Shown one piece after another: positions 27,143 to 36,186 of a DNA stretch of 64,000 nucleotides. Origin of the DNA: UBA9339 sp964535195. Its GTDB lineage: Bacteria; Pseudomonadota; Gammaproteobacteria; UBA9339. The notes under the pieces are model-generated. The model was given only the letters and a program-made list of their open reading frames with translations. It was not told the origin of the DNA and did not search any database. Each line of letters begins with the position of its first letter. Within the stretch, counting starts at the first letter, position 1. A program made the translations under genes and the position numbers. Location of the stretch: the NCBI GenBank assembly GCA_964535195.1, contig CAZHSI010000007.1, forward strand, positions 10,164 through 74,163. Reading direction: 5' to 3'.

Positions 27143-28863
27143 TCGCCCGCCTCGTCATTTTTATTGTCCTGATAATCATCAGCAATTGAACTAAGTAGCG
27201 CCTCGGTAGCGACCATATGCTCGCCAAGCAGACAGGCGATCTCCTGTACCGTGGCGATATTGCTAGAAATAACCTGCTGAGCCTTCTTCGCGATCTTAGC
27301 TCGATTTACTTCGCTTTGGGTTACATCAGTAATAATTGCACCAACTAACTCATGTGGCTCAATAGAAAAAGTATTAATATCGTACAGCAAACCCTTATAG
27401 CTATAATGCTCTTTGTGTACCTCTTTACCGTACTGCAAGGTGGTTCTAAAAATCTCAACAAAATCTACCACCTTCTCCAAATAAGCGCCGCCCAAACCTT
27501 CGCTACGAGCCGCAAAAACCTCATAGCTCTCCCCTAGAAACATCTTCATAAATGCGTCGTTGGCTTCAACTATCTTAAAATTAGCATCTATCATTACCAT
27601 CGCCGACGGCATTGATTTTAACATCAATGCCGCTTTTCTGACGGCTAACTGTCGCATATAGGAGACACACATGGAGGGCTCAGCATTACCTGAGAGCATA
27701 GCAACCGCCAATTCTTGGCAAGTAGAATAACCACAACCACCACAATTTAGCTCGTCGCTGACACAATGCTTGCCAATCCTTTTTAACACACGCCCAATCT
27801 CCGTTGGAGAATACTGGGCAGCCACTACCGGTCTAGCGGTATAATGCATTGCTACAACAAAATTGGCGCGAGCTGGCACTACTGCGCGCGGCTGTACATT
27901 GGCTAAGACACTAGTAATTCCACCAATAATCGACTTAGGCGTAGCAATACAGGGGCCAGCAATACACCCACCATCACAAGCCAATGCCTCAATAAAGACT
28001 TTGCGCTTTAGATTATTTACCTGCAACTCCTCTAACGACTTACTAAAGAGCTCCAAGGAACAGATATTGATAAGATCCACCTCCGAACTCAGACCAGCTT
28101 TTCTAAGCGTAGCATTCATTCCACCATCTAGAGGGTAGAGTGAACCTTCGTGCGCTTGATGAGGCAGAAATTCCTGACCTGGCTCAACCACGATTTCCTG
28201 TAAATTAATCAAAGCATCATTTAACCATATTTTTAGCTCGGCAAAAGTCAGTGCGACATCAATGAGATCATGATGACGATCAGCCTCATTTTTTTTACCA
28301 ATACATGGGCCGATAAATACCACAGCAATCTCAGCACCATAAAGTTCTTTCAACATCTTGGCATGAGTAATGGCCGGAGACGCTATCGGAGCTAGGTACT
28401 TAACAAACTCTGGTCGATAGTAGCGCAGATAGTCTACAATTACGGGGCAGGCAGTAGAGATCAACAGCTTTTCACTACCATGGCCCAGCAAATCTATCAC
28501 CTTAGCAGTAACCTCCTGCGCACCCAGAGCCGTCTCACTAACGGCCGTAATCCCAAGCGCCTTTAAGGCCGCCAACATCTCCGATTTAGTCTGCTTAAAC
28601 GCCCCTACCCAACTTGGGGCCAAAGAGACAATCACCTTTTTATTGGCACTAATGAGGTTCTTAGCTTTAGCTAGATCATCCCTAACACGCTTGGCCTCGC
28701 TGGGACAAGCTTTGACACATCTACCGCAGGCAATACACTTCTGCGGAATAATGGCAGCATGGCCATTTTCTACACGAATAGCTTTAACATGACAGCCTCT
28801 AACGCATTTATAGCAATCATGGCACTCATTTCTTAAGGTATAAACCGGATTTAAGTTATCCAT
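27133..28863 (-). CDS. PAS-containing sensory [FeFe]-hydrogenase (HydS-like)
   Basis: The product has 576 aa. Domains in order: two ferredoxin motifs (CHDCYKCVRGCH, CIACGRCVKACP), the hydrogenase large-subunit domain (L1 STACPVIV, L2 GPCIGKKNEA, L3 LACDGGCIAG), a CGGCGYSTC Fe-S motif, and a PAS domain (residues about 400-510). A short helical tail closes the protein. In L1 the usual proton-relay Cys is replaced by Ala138, while ligand Cys139 is kept. The same change is known in Thermotoga HydS. This fits a sensor with low turnover rather than an H2 producer. It is second gene of the operon and overlaps both neighbours. Confidence 0.88.
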   Translation of the reverse strand: MDNLNPVYTLRNECHDCYKCVRGCHVKAIRVENGHAAIIPQKCIACGRCVKACPSEAKRVRDDLAKAKNLISANKKVIVSLAPSWVGAFKQTKSEMLAALKALGITAVSETALGAQEVTAKVIDLLGHGSEKLLISTACPVIVDYLRYYRPEFVKYLAPIASPAITHAKMLKELYGAEIAVVFIGPCIGKKNEADRHHDLIDVALTFAELKIWLNDALINLQEIVVEPGQEFLPHQAHEGSLYPLDGGMNATLRKAGLSSEVDLINICSLELFSKSLEELQVNNLKRKVFIEALACDGGCIAGPCIATPKSIIGGITSVLANVQPRAVVPARANFVVAMHYTARPVVAAQYSPTEIGRVLKRIGKHCVSDELNCGGCGYSTCQELAVAMLSGNAEPSMCVSYMRQLAVRKAALMLKSMPSAMVMIDANFKIVEANDAFMKMFLGESYEVFAARSEGLGGAYLEKVVDFVEIFRTTLQYGKEVHKEHYSYKGLLYDINTFSIEPHELVGAIITDVTQSEVNRAKIAKKAQQVISSNIATVQEIACLLGEHMVATEALLSSIADDYQDNKNDEAGECS

Positions 28864-29113
28864 TGTTCATCGGGGATAGTGTAAGCAAAATTTCCTCCAG
28901 TCTCTTCTCATCTACCGCATGATACATACGCCCATTAACTATAATATTGGGGCCACTGGCACACTGATTTTCGCAACGTGAACCAACCAATTCGATATTG
29001 GCAGTCATTCCAAACTCTTTCAGGTATTTCTCAATCCGCTCTAAATTATGGGCATTTCCCCGTGCAAAACAGGCGCTACCCATGCATATGGTTATAGTGA
29101 CACTCTCTTTCAT
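28856..29113 (-). CDS. thioredoxin-like [2Fe-2S] ferredoxin, first gene of the hydrogenase operon
   Basis: The product has 85 aa. Cluster Cys are in CMGSACF and CENQC, the same two-motif pattern as the second ferredoxin of this operon, from which it differs in sequence. It overlaps the sensory hydrogenase gene by 8 bp. An AGAGAAG site precedes the ATG. The gene stands 25 bp downstream of the large Rex-type palindrome and is therefore the promoter-proximal gene. Confidence 0.87.
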   Translation of the reverse strand: MKESVTITICMGSACFARGNAHNLERIEKYLKEFGMTANIELVGSRCENQCASGPNIIVNGRMYHAVDEKRLEEILLTLSPMNNG

Positions 29114-29137
29114 TGTACACTTCTCTGGTTAAGCCTC

Positions 29138-29161
29138 GATTCGTGATTTACGTCACGAATC
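29138..29161 (-). promoter_or_regulatory. Rex-type operator of the hydrogenase operon
   Basis: A perfect inverted repeat with 9-bp arms (gattcgtga, 6-bp spacer, tcacgaatc). Its core TCGTGA-N6-TCACGA is the same variant as in the adhE promoter. It lies 25 bp before the first codon of the operon. Confidence 0.8.
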
Positions 29162-29307
29162 AGTCTAGAAGTAAAATTTGGAAAAATCAACCATAACCGG
29201 TTTTAGGCTAAAAGGTTGGAAAATCACGCTAAATACTGGCAGCTCCTCCTAGAACAAAGCTAGATTTTTTCGCTAGATACACGCTCTGGCGGATAGAAAC
29301 GTAACAA

Positions 29308-29360
29308 TTTAACCCAAAACCGGCAGTTGAAATCGTAACGAGAACATTGAAGAAGTTGAA
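29308..29360. repeat. second copy of the tttaaccyaaaaccggcag repeat unit
   Basis: It has 47 of 53 bases identical to 24049-24101. A partial inverted match (aaccggttttaggctaaa) lies at 29196-29213, so this copy too is flanked by an opposed arm. Confidence 0.65.
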
Positions 29361-29652
29361 GTTGATATGCTGAGTTTTAAGTAAGACAACTCATTGCTAA
29401 TTTTTCCAATAAAAATTTTTTACAAACCAGCAAGTCACATAAAATATACCTTCTGCGATCTCATTAATAATGAACCTAAAAGGAAAGCGCTATCATAACC
29501 TCTCACGGTGCGATATAGCACAAATTGAAGGGCTACGAACTACTAACCTTAGATGCTCTTTCCAAGGTTAGTAGCAAGAGATTATTTAATGTTTATCCCA
29601 ACATGAGCATTTCTTATTAACCCAAAAATCACTAAGCATTTACAATTGTCAT

Positions 29653-29844
29653 TTATCGAATAATCGCAGTACAATGGTATGTTTTTAGTCCATTAATTTC
29701 ACAAGCCTGGGCACATTGCAATAAATTATCAGCATCCCCGAGCTCAAAATGTGAGTAGAAGTGCTCGGGAAGAGGATCATAACAAGTACATTCACAATTT
29801 CCGCCTACAATCAAAGCTGTTTCAATTTTATTGATTTCTTTCAT
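29653..29844 (-). CDS. small Cys-rich peptide with a double-glycine leader
   Basis: The product has 63 aa. The first 15 residues, MKEINKIETALIVGG, match the double-glycine leader pattern of class II bacteriocin and related peptide precursors. The remaining 48 residues contain six Cys, three of them in NCECTC. A GCGGAG ribosome-binding site is well placed, which supports a real gene. Peptides of this type are cut after GG and exported by a C39-peptidase ABC transporter; none is in this window, and no modifying enzyme is adjacent. It could be a bacteriocin, a signal or a host-directed peptide. It does not resemble a known named peptide. Confidence 0.65.
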   Translation of the reverse strand: MKEINKIETALIVGGNCECTCYDPLPEHFYSHFELGDADNLLQCAQACEINGLKTYHCTAIIR

Positions 29845-30268
29845 TTTTTCTCCGCATAATTTAGTTTTTTGATAGAATACAATTCGCTAACACAATATTA
29901 TTTATAGCACATGCTTGATGATTTCGCAGAGTTTTATTTTAAATGCGGAGGAAGCGCTACTATTATCCATCTTTTATAGCATGCGATCCTCCTAAACTTT
30001 AGTCATTATTTAGTTAGAGAATTGGGGACTGTATTACAAAAATTTTATAGAACTGCCGGTAAAATCAATACCACTTCTCATGAAACCAGAGGAAACTAAT
30101 GAAGATTTTTAACTAGGGTATGATTAATGTTTTATCCCAATTAGCAGCACACACCACGCCACAGGCAACGCTCAGGTTATCTCTTTGATTTTAAGCATAA
30201 ATATAGCGCCTTTTAAATTTTTCATGCATTAAATCCGCGCCACTAAATAGCAGCCAGTTAAATTAATA
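29845..30268. other. intergenic region between the small peptide gene and the IS remnant
   Basis: About 420 AT-rich bases. The left end must hold the peptide gene's promoter, but no clear -35/-10 pair was found. Nothing else was recognised. Confidence 0.5.
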
Positions 30269-31216
30269 ACGAGTTTCGCACTTAGATGAATTTTAGGATA
30301 AACTGTTAAAAATCCTAAGAGGGTGAAGCTATGTCTAACCACAAATGTAGCAAGGAAATATATAAAGCATTTTTACAAGCAAGCAGCGTTAGATATTCGG
30401 GGCTAGCCCTGTCAGAGGTGTCACCTAAAAGCTATCCCACGATAGCGTAAGAAAATGGTTAGTTACTACAGCTTCAGACCAATAGAGATACAGCAAATAG
30501 CAGAAAAATATATCCGTAAAGGCGAAGATTGCTTGTTAATAGCAGGCGACTCCATTTAAGACAAAAATCGTAGTAAAAAAATTGTTCTAGTCCATTACCA
30601 ATATTCAGGCAATGTACACGACGTAAGTGCAGACATTGGTCTGGTAAATCTTTTGTAGCATGGTCTAAGTAGTCAAGAATCAGTATCAATTAATTATCAG
30701 ATTTATGACAAAGATACAGATGGCAAATCCAAGAATGAACATTTCATAGATATACTAAAGACCAAGGAATAAATCCATCTGTGGCAGTAATTGATGTCTG
30801 ATATTATAGCTTAGATAATTTAAAAGTTATTCGTAATTTTGGCTGAACCTGGATCGCTGGGCTTTAAAAGAATTGCATTATAAATCGTAATGCATTGCTT
30901 GAAAAGCTTGAGATTCCCGAAGAGGGATAAAAGGTGGACCTACGTAGTTAGGCTGGATCACAGCATTTCGGTTTATGGCAAAAATTGGCCGCACGGATTA
31001 TGTTGGAACCAACATGGAGTTTCCCTCTCGTGATCAAATTGAAGCTATCACCAAGGCACGCTGGTCTATCGAAATTTATCTTCGAGAATTAAAGCAAACC
31101 TGTAGAATCGAGCGTTGCCAGGCTCGCACGAGTCATGCTCAGAGAAACCATATTTTCTTGTTCCAAAGAAATGCAGTTTATTTTGGCTACAACTTGATGG
31201 CAAGCGCGAAACTCGT
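30269..31216 (+). mobile_element. degenerate insertion sequence (IS4/IS701-like)
   Basis: Imperfect terminal inverted repeats are visible: acgagtttcgcactt at 30269-30283 and its counterpart at 31202-31216, with one mismatch over 15 bp. The broken transposase lies between them. No clear target duplication remains. Confidence 0.7.
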
Positions 31217-31235
31217 ACACTATAAATATAAATAA
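30331..31235 (+). pseudogene. DDE transposase pseudogene
   Basis: The coding sequence is broken by at least one frameshift and several stops. It begins MSNHKCSKEIYKAFLQASSV. A frame change restores LSHDSVRKWL. A later stretch reads IAGDSI-stop-DKNRSKKIVLVH (DDE-region remnant). The end (ARWSIEIYLRELKQTCRIER) keeps the E/Y/R/K features of IS4-type transposases. It cannot make an active protein. Confidence 0.8.
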
Positions 31236-31540
31236 GATATCGACGATAATTTATGGTGATTAGTCAAAAATAACAAATTCTTATGAGAATCACAAAAAGG
31301 CCAAGAAAAAATCAGAAAGAAGTTGGAAAAATAATTTTTAATGTCCTTCAATCATCTTGTTTACTATGACTATTTCTTTTTAAGGAAGCACCGACATAAC
31401 AAGCCACACAGAATAAATTTAAAGTTATCATGTGGTTATAAAAAAGCACTTTTCTGTGGATAACTTTTAAATATCGAGCTAGAATGACCTCCCTTTTTAT
31501 TTCTAACAGCACTTTATAGCACTTAGTAGCAGGGGTTTTT
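31236..31540. other. AT-rich region upstream of dnaA
   Basis: About 305 bases between the IS remnant and dnaA. It holds one perfect DnaA box at 31455-31463 and a possible -10 (TAGAAT, 31480-31485). It is a dnaA control region and possibly part of an origin. Confidence 0.6.
31455..31463 (-). promoter_or_regulatory. perfect DnaA box upstream of dnaA
   Basis: TGTGGATAA on the plus strand is the complement of consensus TTATCCACA. It lies 78 bp before the dnaA start, a position suited to dnaA autoregulation or origin function. Confidence 0.75.
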
Positions 31541-32878
31541 GTGGAACTATCGTATTGGCAACGCTGCCTCGAACAATTACAAGAAGAACTGACAACCAAG
31601 CAATTCAACACTTGGATCAGACCAATACAAGCTAAAGTAGAAAATGGCGTATTAACCCTGCTGATGCCAAACGCTTTTGTCCTCGAATATATTGAAGAAA
31701 ATTTTCGGCAAAAAATTACTGATATTTTAAAAAACCTTGGTTATGGTAATGACCATTTACAAATGGTTGTCGGGAGCGTTGAAAACACTAAAGAAACCGT
31801 TGGTAATCCAACTAAATTAAACAGCCCGGCATCTCTACCGACTAGAACCACCAAATCTCTCAACCATTTAAACCCTGCGTTTACCTTTGACAATTTCGTT
31901 GAGGGCAAGTCTAATCAATTAGCTCGTGCCGCAGCGCTGCAAGTCGCTAAAAATAGCGGCAAAGCATACAATCCTCTATTCATTTATGGCGGCGTCGGTC
32001 TAGGAAAAACCCATTTAATGCATGCTATTGGCAACATGTTGCTAAAACAAAAAGCTGGGGCCTCGGTGCTATATCTACACTCAGAACGCTTTGTCGCCGA
32101 CATGGTAAAAGCGCTACAACGCAATTCAATTAACGAATTCAAAAGATTTTATCGTTCTTTAGATGCTCTCCTAATAGACGATATTCAATTTTTCGCCGGC
32201 AAAGATCGTTCACAAGAGGAGTTTTTTCATACCTTTAATGCCTTACTAGACGCCGAGCAACAGATTATTTTAACGTGTGATCGTTATCCCAAAGAGCTCT
32301 CTGGTTTAGAAGAACGCTTAAAGTCAAGATTTGGTTGGGGCTTAACCGTTGCCATCGAACCCCCAGAACTGGAAACTAGAGTGGCGATTTTAATGAACAA
32401 AGCAGAAAGTTCGAAAATATCTCTGCCCGATGATGTGGCCTTCTTTATTGCCAAGCACATTCAATCTAATGTCCGGGAACTAGAGGGAGCCTTAAAACGC
32501 GTCATTGCTAACGCCCACTTTACTGGCCAACCGATAACTTTAGCTTTTGCTCGTGAAGCCTTAAAAGACCTGCTTGCGTTACAAGCAAGATTAGTAACCA
32601 TCGCTAATATTCAAAAAACTGTGGCGGAATATTACAAGATCAAGATGTCCGATCTCCTGTCAAAAAGGCGGAGTCGCATTGTCGCGCGACCACGCCAAGT
32701 TGCGATGACCCTAGCTAAAGAACTAACCAGTCATAGTCTCCCAGAAATAGCAGATGCCTTTGGTGGCCGCGACCATACGACAGTGATTCATGCCTGTCGC
32801 ACGATAAAAAGCTTGATAACAAGCAACCCTAATTTGGCAGAAGATTACCGTAATTTAATTAGAATTTTGTCTACTTAA
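31541..32878 (+). CDS. dnaA: chromosomal replication initiator DnaA
   Basis: A GTG start is preceded by AGGGG. The product has 445 aa (E. coli 467). Domain I reads YWQRCLEQLQEELTTKQFN; the domain II linker is short. The AAA+ domain III has Walker A GGVGLGKTHL and Walker B LLIDDIQFF. Domain IV has the DnaA signature with GGRDHTTVIHA. It binds DnaA boxes and melts the origin. dnaN and recF follow, the classical order, but rpmH is not next door. Confidence 0.98.
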   Translation: MELSYWQRCLEQLQEELTTKQFNTWIRPIQAKVENGVLTLLMPNAFVLEYIEENFRQKITDILKNLGYGNDHLQMVVGSVENTKETVGNPTKLNSPASLPTRTTKSLNHLNPAFTFDNFVEGKSNQLARAAALQVAKNSGKAYNPLFIYGGVGLGKTHLMHAIGNMLLKQKAGASVLYLHSERFVADMVKALQRNSINEFKRFYRSLDALLIDDIQFFAGKDRSQEEFFHTFNALLDAEQQIILTCDRYPKELSGLEERLKSRFGWGLTVAIEPPELETRVAILMNKAESSKISLPDDVAFFIAKHIQSNVRELEGALKRVIANAHFTGQPITLAFAREALKDLLALQARLVTIANIQKTVAEYYKIKMSDLLSKRRSRIVARPRQVAMTLAKELTSHSLPEIADAFGGRDHTTVIHACRTIKSLITSNPNLAEDYRNLIRILST

Positions 32879-32947
32879 GATCTTCCTCTTATTTAAGATT
32901 CCAGCTATAGTAATCGTGTTCTTTGAAGAAAAAAAGGTACGAACACT

Positions 32948-34060
32948 ATGCTAAAAATTTCCATAAAACGAGAAGACCTACTTAAACCATTACAACTAGT
33001 AACCGGGGTAGTTGAACGAAAACAAACCAAACCCATTCTGTCACATTTATTGCTAACAGCAGAAGATAAGTTGTTAACTTTTATTGGTACCGATATGGAG
33101 GTGGAATTACATGGGCTAATTCACCTTGAACACGCGATTAAAACCCCCACACAAATCACACTTCCAGGAAAAAAATTTTTAGATATTTGTCGCTCGCTCC
33201 CTGAAGAAAGTATCGTTGAACTAACCGAAGATAACGGTCGCATAACTGTAACCTGCGGACGTAGCCGCTTTGTGATGGCATCATTGCCGGCTAAAGAGTT
33301 TCCACGCTCGCCCGAACAAACCCCAGTAATGCAATTTGAGATCCAACAAGAAAACTTACGAACATTAATTGAAAAAACCTCCTTTGCCATTCCGCAACAA
33401 GATGTCCGGCAATATTTAAATGGTCTATTATTTGAAATCAAAGATGGTTCTATCCAAGCTTTGGCAACAGATGGCCACCGTTTGGCGGTACATAGCATTC
33501 CTGCCCCGATCGTTGATAGTTCATTCGCCCAAATCATCATTCCACGCAAAGGGGTATTTGAGCTGTTACGACTCCTAGAAAACTCTAACGAAGAGGTTGC
33601 GCTTAGTTTCAATAGCAACCTAATTCAAATAAAATGGAAAAATTTTGTTTTAATTTCTAAATTAATTAGCAGCAAGTTTCCTAATTATAATAAAATCATC
33701 CCTAAAAAAGGGGAAAATAGGATAGAAATCAACTGTAACGAGCTGAAAGCTGCTTTAACTCGTGTTAACATTCTCTCTAACGAACTATTTCGCAGCGTCC
33801 ACTTTAAGTTACACCCAGACCTGCTAGTATTAACCACTAATAATCCAGAACAAGAAGAGGCGCTTGAAGAGTTACCCATTGATTATAAAGGAGAAAATTT
33901 AGACATCATCTTCAATATAGGATATTTTTTAGATATCTTAAATGTTGTTAAAACTGAAAAAATTAGCTTCTTTTTCAACCAAGGGGATGGTGGAGTGGTC
34001 TTAGAAGACTCTGATGGCAAACCTAATTGCTTATACGTCCTTATGCCCATAAGACAATAA
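32948..34060 (+). CDS. dnaN: DNA polymerase III beta subunit (sliding clamp)
   Basis: The product has 370 aa (E. coli 366), with three clamp domains. Typical segments are VTGVVERKQTKPILSHLLL, the ATDGHRLAVHSI motif and a C terminus ending CLYVLMPIRQ (family usually ends MPMRL or similar). It forms the ring that holds polymerase on DNA. It lies 69 bp after dnaA, probably cotranscribed. Confidence 0.98.
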   Translation: MLKISIKREDLLKPLQLVTGVVERKQTKPILSHLLLTAEDKLLTFIGTDMEVELHGLIHLEHAIKTPTQITLPGKKFLDICRSLPEESIVELTEDNGRITVTCGRSRFVMASLPAKEFPRSPEQTPVMQFEIQQENLRTLIEKTSFAIPQQDVRQYLNGLLFEIKDGSIQALATDGHRLAVHSIPAPIVDSSFAQIIIPRKGVFELLRLLENSNEEVALSFNSNLIQIKWKNFVLISKLISSKFPNYNKIIPKKGENRIEINCNELKAALTRVNILSNELFRSVHFKLHPDLLVLTTNNPEQEEALEELPIDYKGENLDIIFNIGYFLDILNVVKTEKISFFFNQGDGGVVLEDSDGKPNCLYVLMPIRQ

Positions 34061-34103
34061 GCTATCCATACAATAGCGGTAACACCTTGATTTTAAAAGA
34101 TTT

Positions 34104-35177
34104 ATGTCTTTAATTGCATTTAACATAGCAAATTTTCGTAATTTTTCTAAAACTGAGTTAATTTTTAACGATCAGTGCAATTTATTTTATGGCAAAAACG
34201 GCTCTGGGAAAACTAGCCTATTAGAAGCAATATATTATTTGATCCTTGGCCGGTCTTTTCGCTCCCATTTATTACGCAGAATAGTTAAATATGACCACGA
34301 CAGTTTTTCCATTTTTGGAAAAATCCAACAAGAGAACAACCAAATAGGGGTTGGTATAGTTAAGTCTATTGATTCTGGAAAACAGATCAAAATATCCGGT
34401 AAAAATGTTTCTTCAATTATAGAAATCACAAGGTTATTACCGTTACAATTGTTGACACACAATAGTTATTTTCTGCTGTCCGAAGGTCCCAAAGCACGTA
34501 GACAATTCATAGACTGGGGGTTGTTTCACGTGAAACATTCTTTTTTAGATCTTTGGCGCCAGGTAGAGCGCATCCTGGAACAAAGGAACATCGCCCTTCG
34601 TTCCAAGATGGCAATTGACTGCATCCAGGTGTGGGATAAAGAACTATCCTTACTGGGTTACGAGTTACACCTACACAGACAGCAGTACGTACAAAACCTT
34701 ATCCCGGTTGCACAAGATGTATTACAAAAACTAGCTTGTGATTTTTCAATTAATATTTCCTACTACGCCGGGTGGAATACAGAGCTAGAGTTGTCTGCGG
34801 CTTTAGCAAATAATATAAAAACCGACCTTTCGCTTGGTTACACCTCCGCTGGCCCGCAACGAGCAGACCTTCAAATCTCAGTTGGAAAAATCCCTGCAAA
34901 AGATGCCTTATCAAGGGGCCAGCAAAAACTACTGCTATATGGATTACAAATAGCTCAAGGAATAGTGCTTGAGCAGTTAACTGGAAAAAAATGTCTCTAT
35001 TTAATAGATGACCTGTTAGCAGAACTAGACCATCATAAATGCAAATTATTAGCAAATCTTTTGCTAAGCTTACCAAAAAGACAAATGTTTGTTACTGGGC
35101 TAACACATTCAGATTTAACGCAAGTTTTCGCTGATGGCGCTTGCAACAAAAATATTTTTAACATGGCAGACTTGTAG
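34104..35177 (+). CDS. recF: DNA replication and repair protein RecF
   Basis: The product has 357 aa. Walker A is GKNGSGKTSLLE near residue 30, the ABC-type signature is SRGQQKLLLYGLQIAQ and Walker B is CLYLIDDLLAELD. It is an SMC-like ATPase that helps load RecA at gaps. It is the third gene of dnaA-dnaN-recF; gyrB, normally next, is separated by two opposite-strand orphan genes. Confidence 0.96.
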   Translation: MSLIAFNIANFRNFSKTELIFNDQCNLFYGKNGSGKTSLLEAIYYLILGRSFRSHLLRRIVKYDHDSFSIFGKIQQENNQIGVGIVKSIDSGKQIKISGKNVSSIIEITRLLPLQLLTHNSYFLLSEGPKARRQFIDWGLFHVKHSFLDLWRQVERILEQRNIALRSKMAIDCIQVWDKELSLLGYELHLHRQQYVQNLIPVAQDVLQKLACDFSINISYYAGWNTELELSAALANNIKTDLSLGYTSAGPQRADLQISVGKIPAKDALSRGQQKLLLYGLQIAQGIVLEQLTGKKCLYLIDDLLAELDHHKCKLLANLLLSLPKRQMFVTGLTHSDLTQVFADGACNKNIFNMADL

Positions 35178-35478
35178 CCATCCCTCTTCCGAAACCAAGT
35201 GTTTTCGCATAAACACGGCACAAGCGAGCGAAGTTTAATCAAGTTTAGACTCGCCACATGGTTGAACCCCATGACCATCCACCATCGCTTTGTCCTCGAG
35301 GCAAGCTTCGAGGAAAGTTATATTTTAATATAAATGAGCATATGAGAAAAGACGCTGGTTTCGTAAGAGGTCTTTATTCGGCATAGATCAAATTCAGCCC
35401 CATGGCTGTGTCATGGCGGCAAGCCGATGGCATAAAGTTAAATTATGCATGGTGGTTACGAAGATTTTTGCTAAATTA
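35178..35478. other. intergenic region with a degenerate repeat
   Basis: About 300 bases between recF and the convergent orphan gene. Positions 35183-35231, read on the minus strand, resemble the right end of the small transposable element at 53011-53157 (shared core acttggttt). The rest is unrecognised. Confidence 0.5.
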
Positions 35479-36183
35479 TTATGAGTCGTACGGCCGCGGT
35501 CCTTTTTTTAAAGCGTCGAAAGGGGTAGGCGATCTATACACCACCTCCTCTTGATCCTGGTTCTGCTTACCAACACGCTTTGGCTCAGGTTTTAGACCAA
35601 AGATTGCCGCAAGCTTTTTTAGTGGATTATCCAAGCGATGTAAAATACTATTGGCCTTTTTCATCAACCTGTCAGCAAATGTTTCATCTATTTCTGTAGC
35701 ATTCGGCTGGCTTTCAGCTGGTGACGGCTTAGGTTTCTGGCTTTTATACAGATTCATAAGAACCGCACTTTCACTTTGCAATTGAGCAACAAGTTGTTCC
35801 GCAGAATGAGTTTTTGCTTCAGCTTTAACCTCCTGTTGCGCTTGTTGAAAAAACGCTATTTCAATATTAAGTTGCTCTTGCTGTATCTTTGCCAGACGCT
35901 CATTCACTAATTTTTGCTGTTGTTCATCTTCTAAAAAATCTGCTACCTCTTGTCGTAGCTGTGCTAATTGACGTAATGCTTCGCTAGGATCACCCGCCGG
36001 AATCCCAGTAAACTCCACTTGTAGTTTATCGGTAAGCGTTGAATCAAGCTCAGAAATAAATTGCATCATTTTTTCCAATGTATTCACCTGTTCAAGCCTA
36101 TCTTCAAGTTTACCTTGCTCGCCATCACTTAAATTTTTTATTAGCTCTTTTATCCTTTTTTTAAAAGTATCGATATTCGCCAT
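35479..36183 (-). CDS. orphan coiled-coil protein
   Basis: The product has 234 aa and is not recognised. It is mostly helical and Gln/Glu-rich, with coiled-coil character around residues 60-150. A basic segment (RLMKKANSILHRLDNPLKKL) and a disordered Pro-containing tail follow. A very strong GGAGAGGAGG-type site precedes the ATG. It starts 3 bp after the stop of the repeat protein upstream on this strand. The stretch ERLAKIQQ...LMNLYKSQ resembles the C terminus of that neighbour (LHLAKLRQ...LRKLYINQ), so the two may be related. Confidence 0.7.
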   Translation of the reverse strand: MANIDTFKKRIKELIKNLSDGEQGKLEDRLEQVNTLEKMMQFISELDSTLTDKLQVEFTGIPAGDPSEALRQLAQLRQEVADFLEDEQQQKLVNERLAKIQQEQLNIEIAFFQQAQQEVKAEAKTHSAEQLVAQLQSESAVLMNLYKSQKPKPSPAESQPNATEIDETFADRLMKKANSILHRLDNPLKKLAAIFGLKPEPKRVGKQNQDQEEVVYRSPTPFDALKKGPRPYDS

Positions 36184-36186
36184 CAG

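Larger units (their letters stand above)
29114..29652. other. intergenic region upstream of the hydrogenase operon
   Basis: About 540 bases. It holds the Rex-type palindrome (29138-29161), two copies of the tttaaccyaaaaccgg repeat in opposite orientation (29195-29213 and 29308-29360) and an 11-bp stem-loop at 29540-29574 (ctactaacctt / aaggttagtag). No gene was recognised. Confidence 0.6.
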
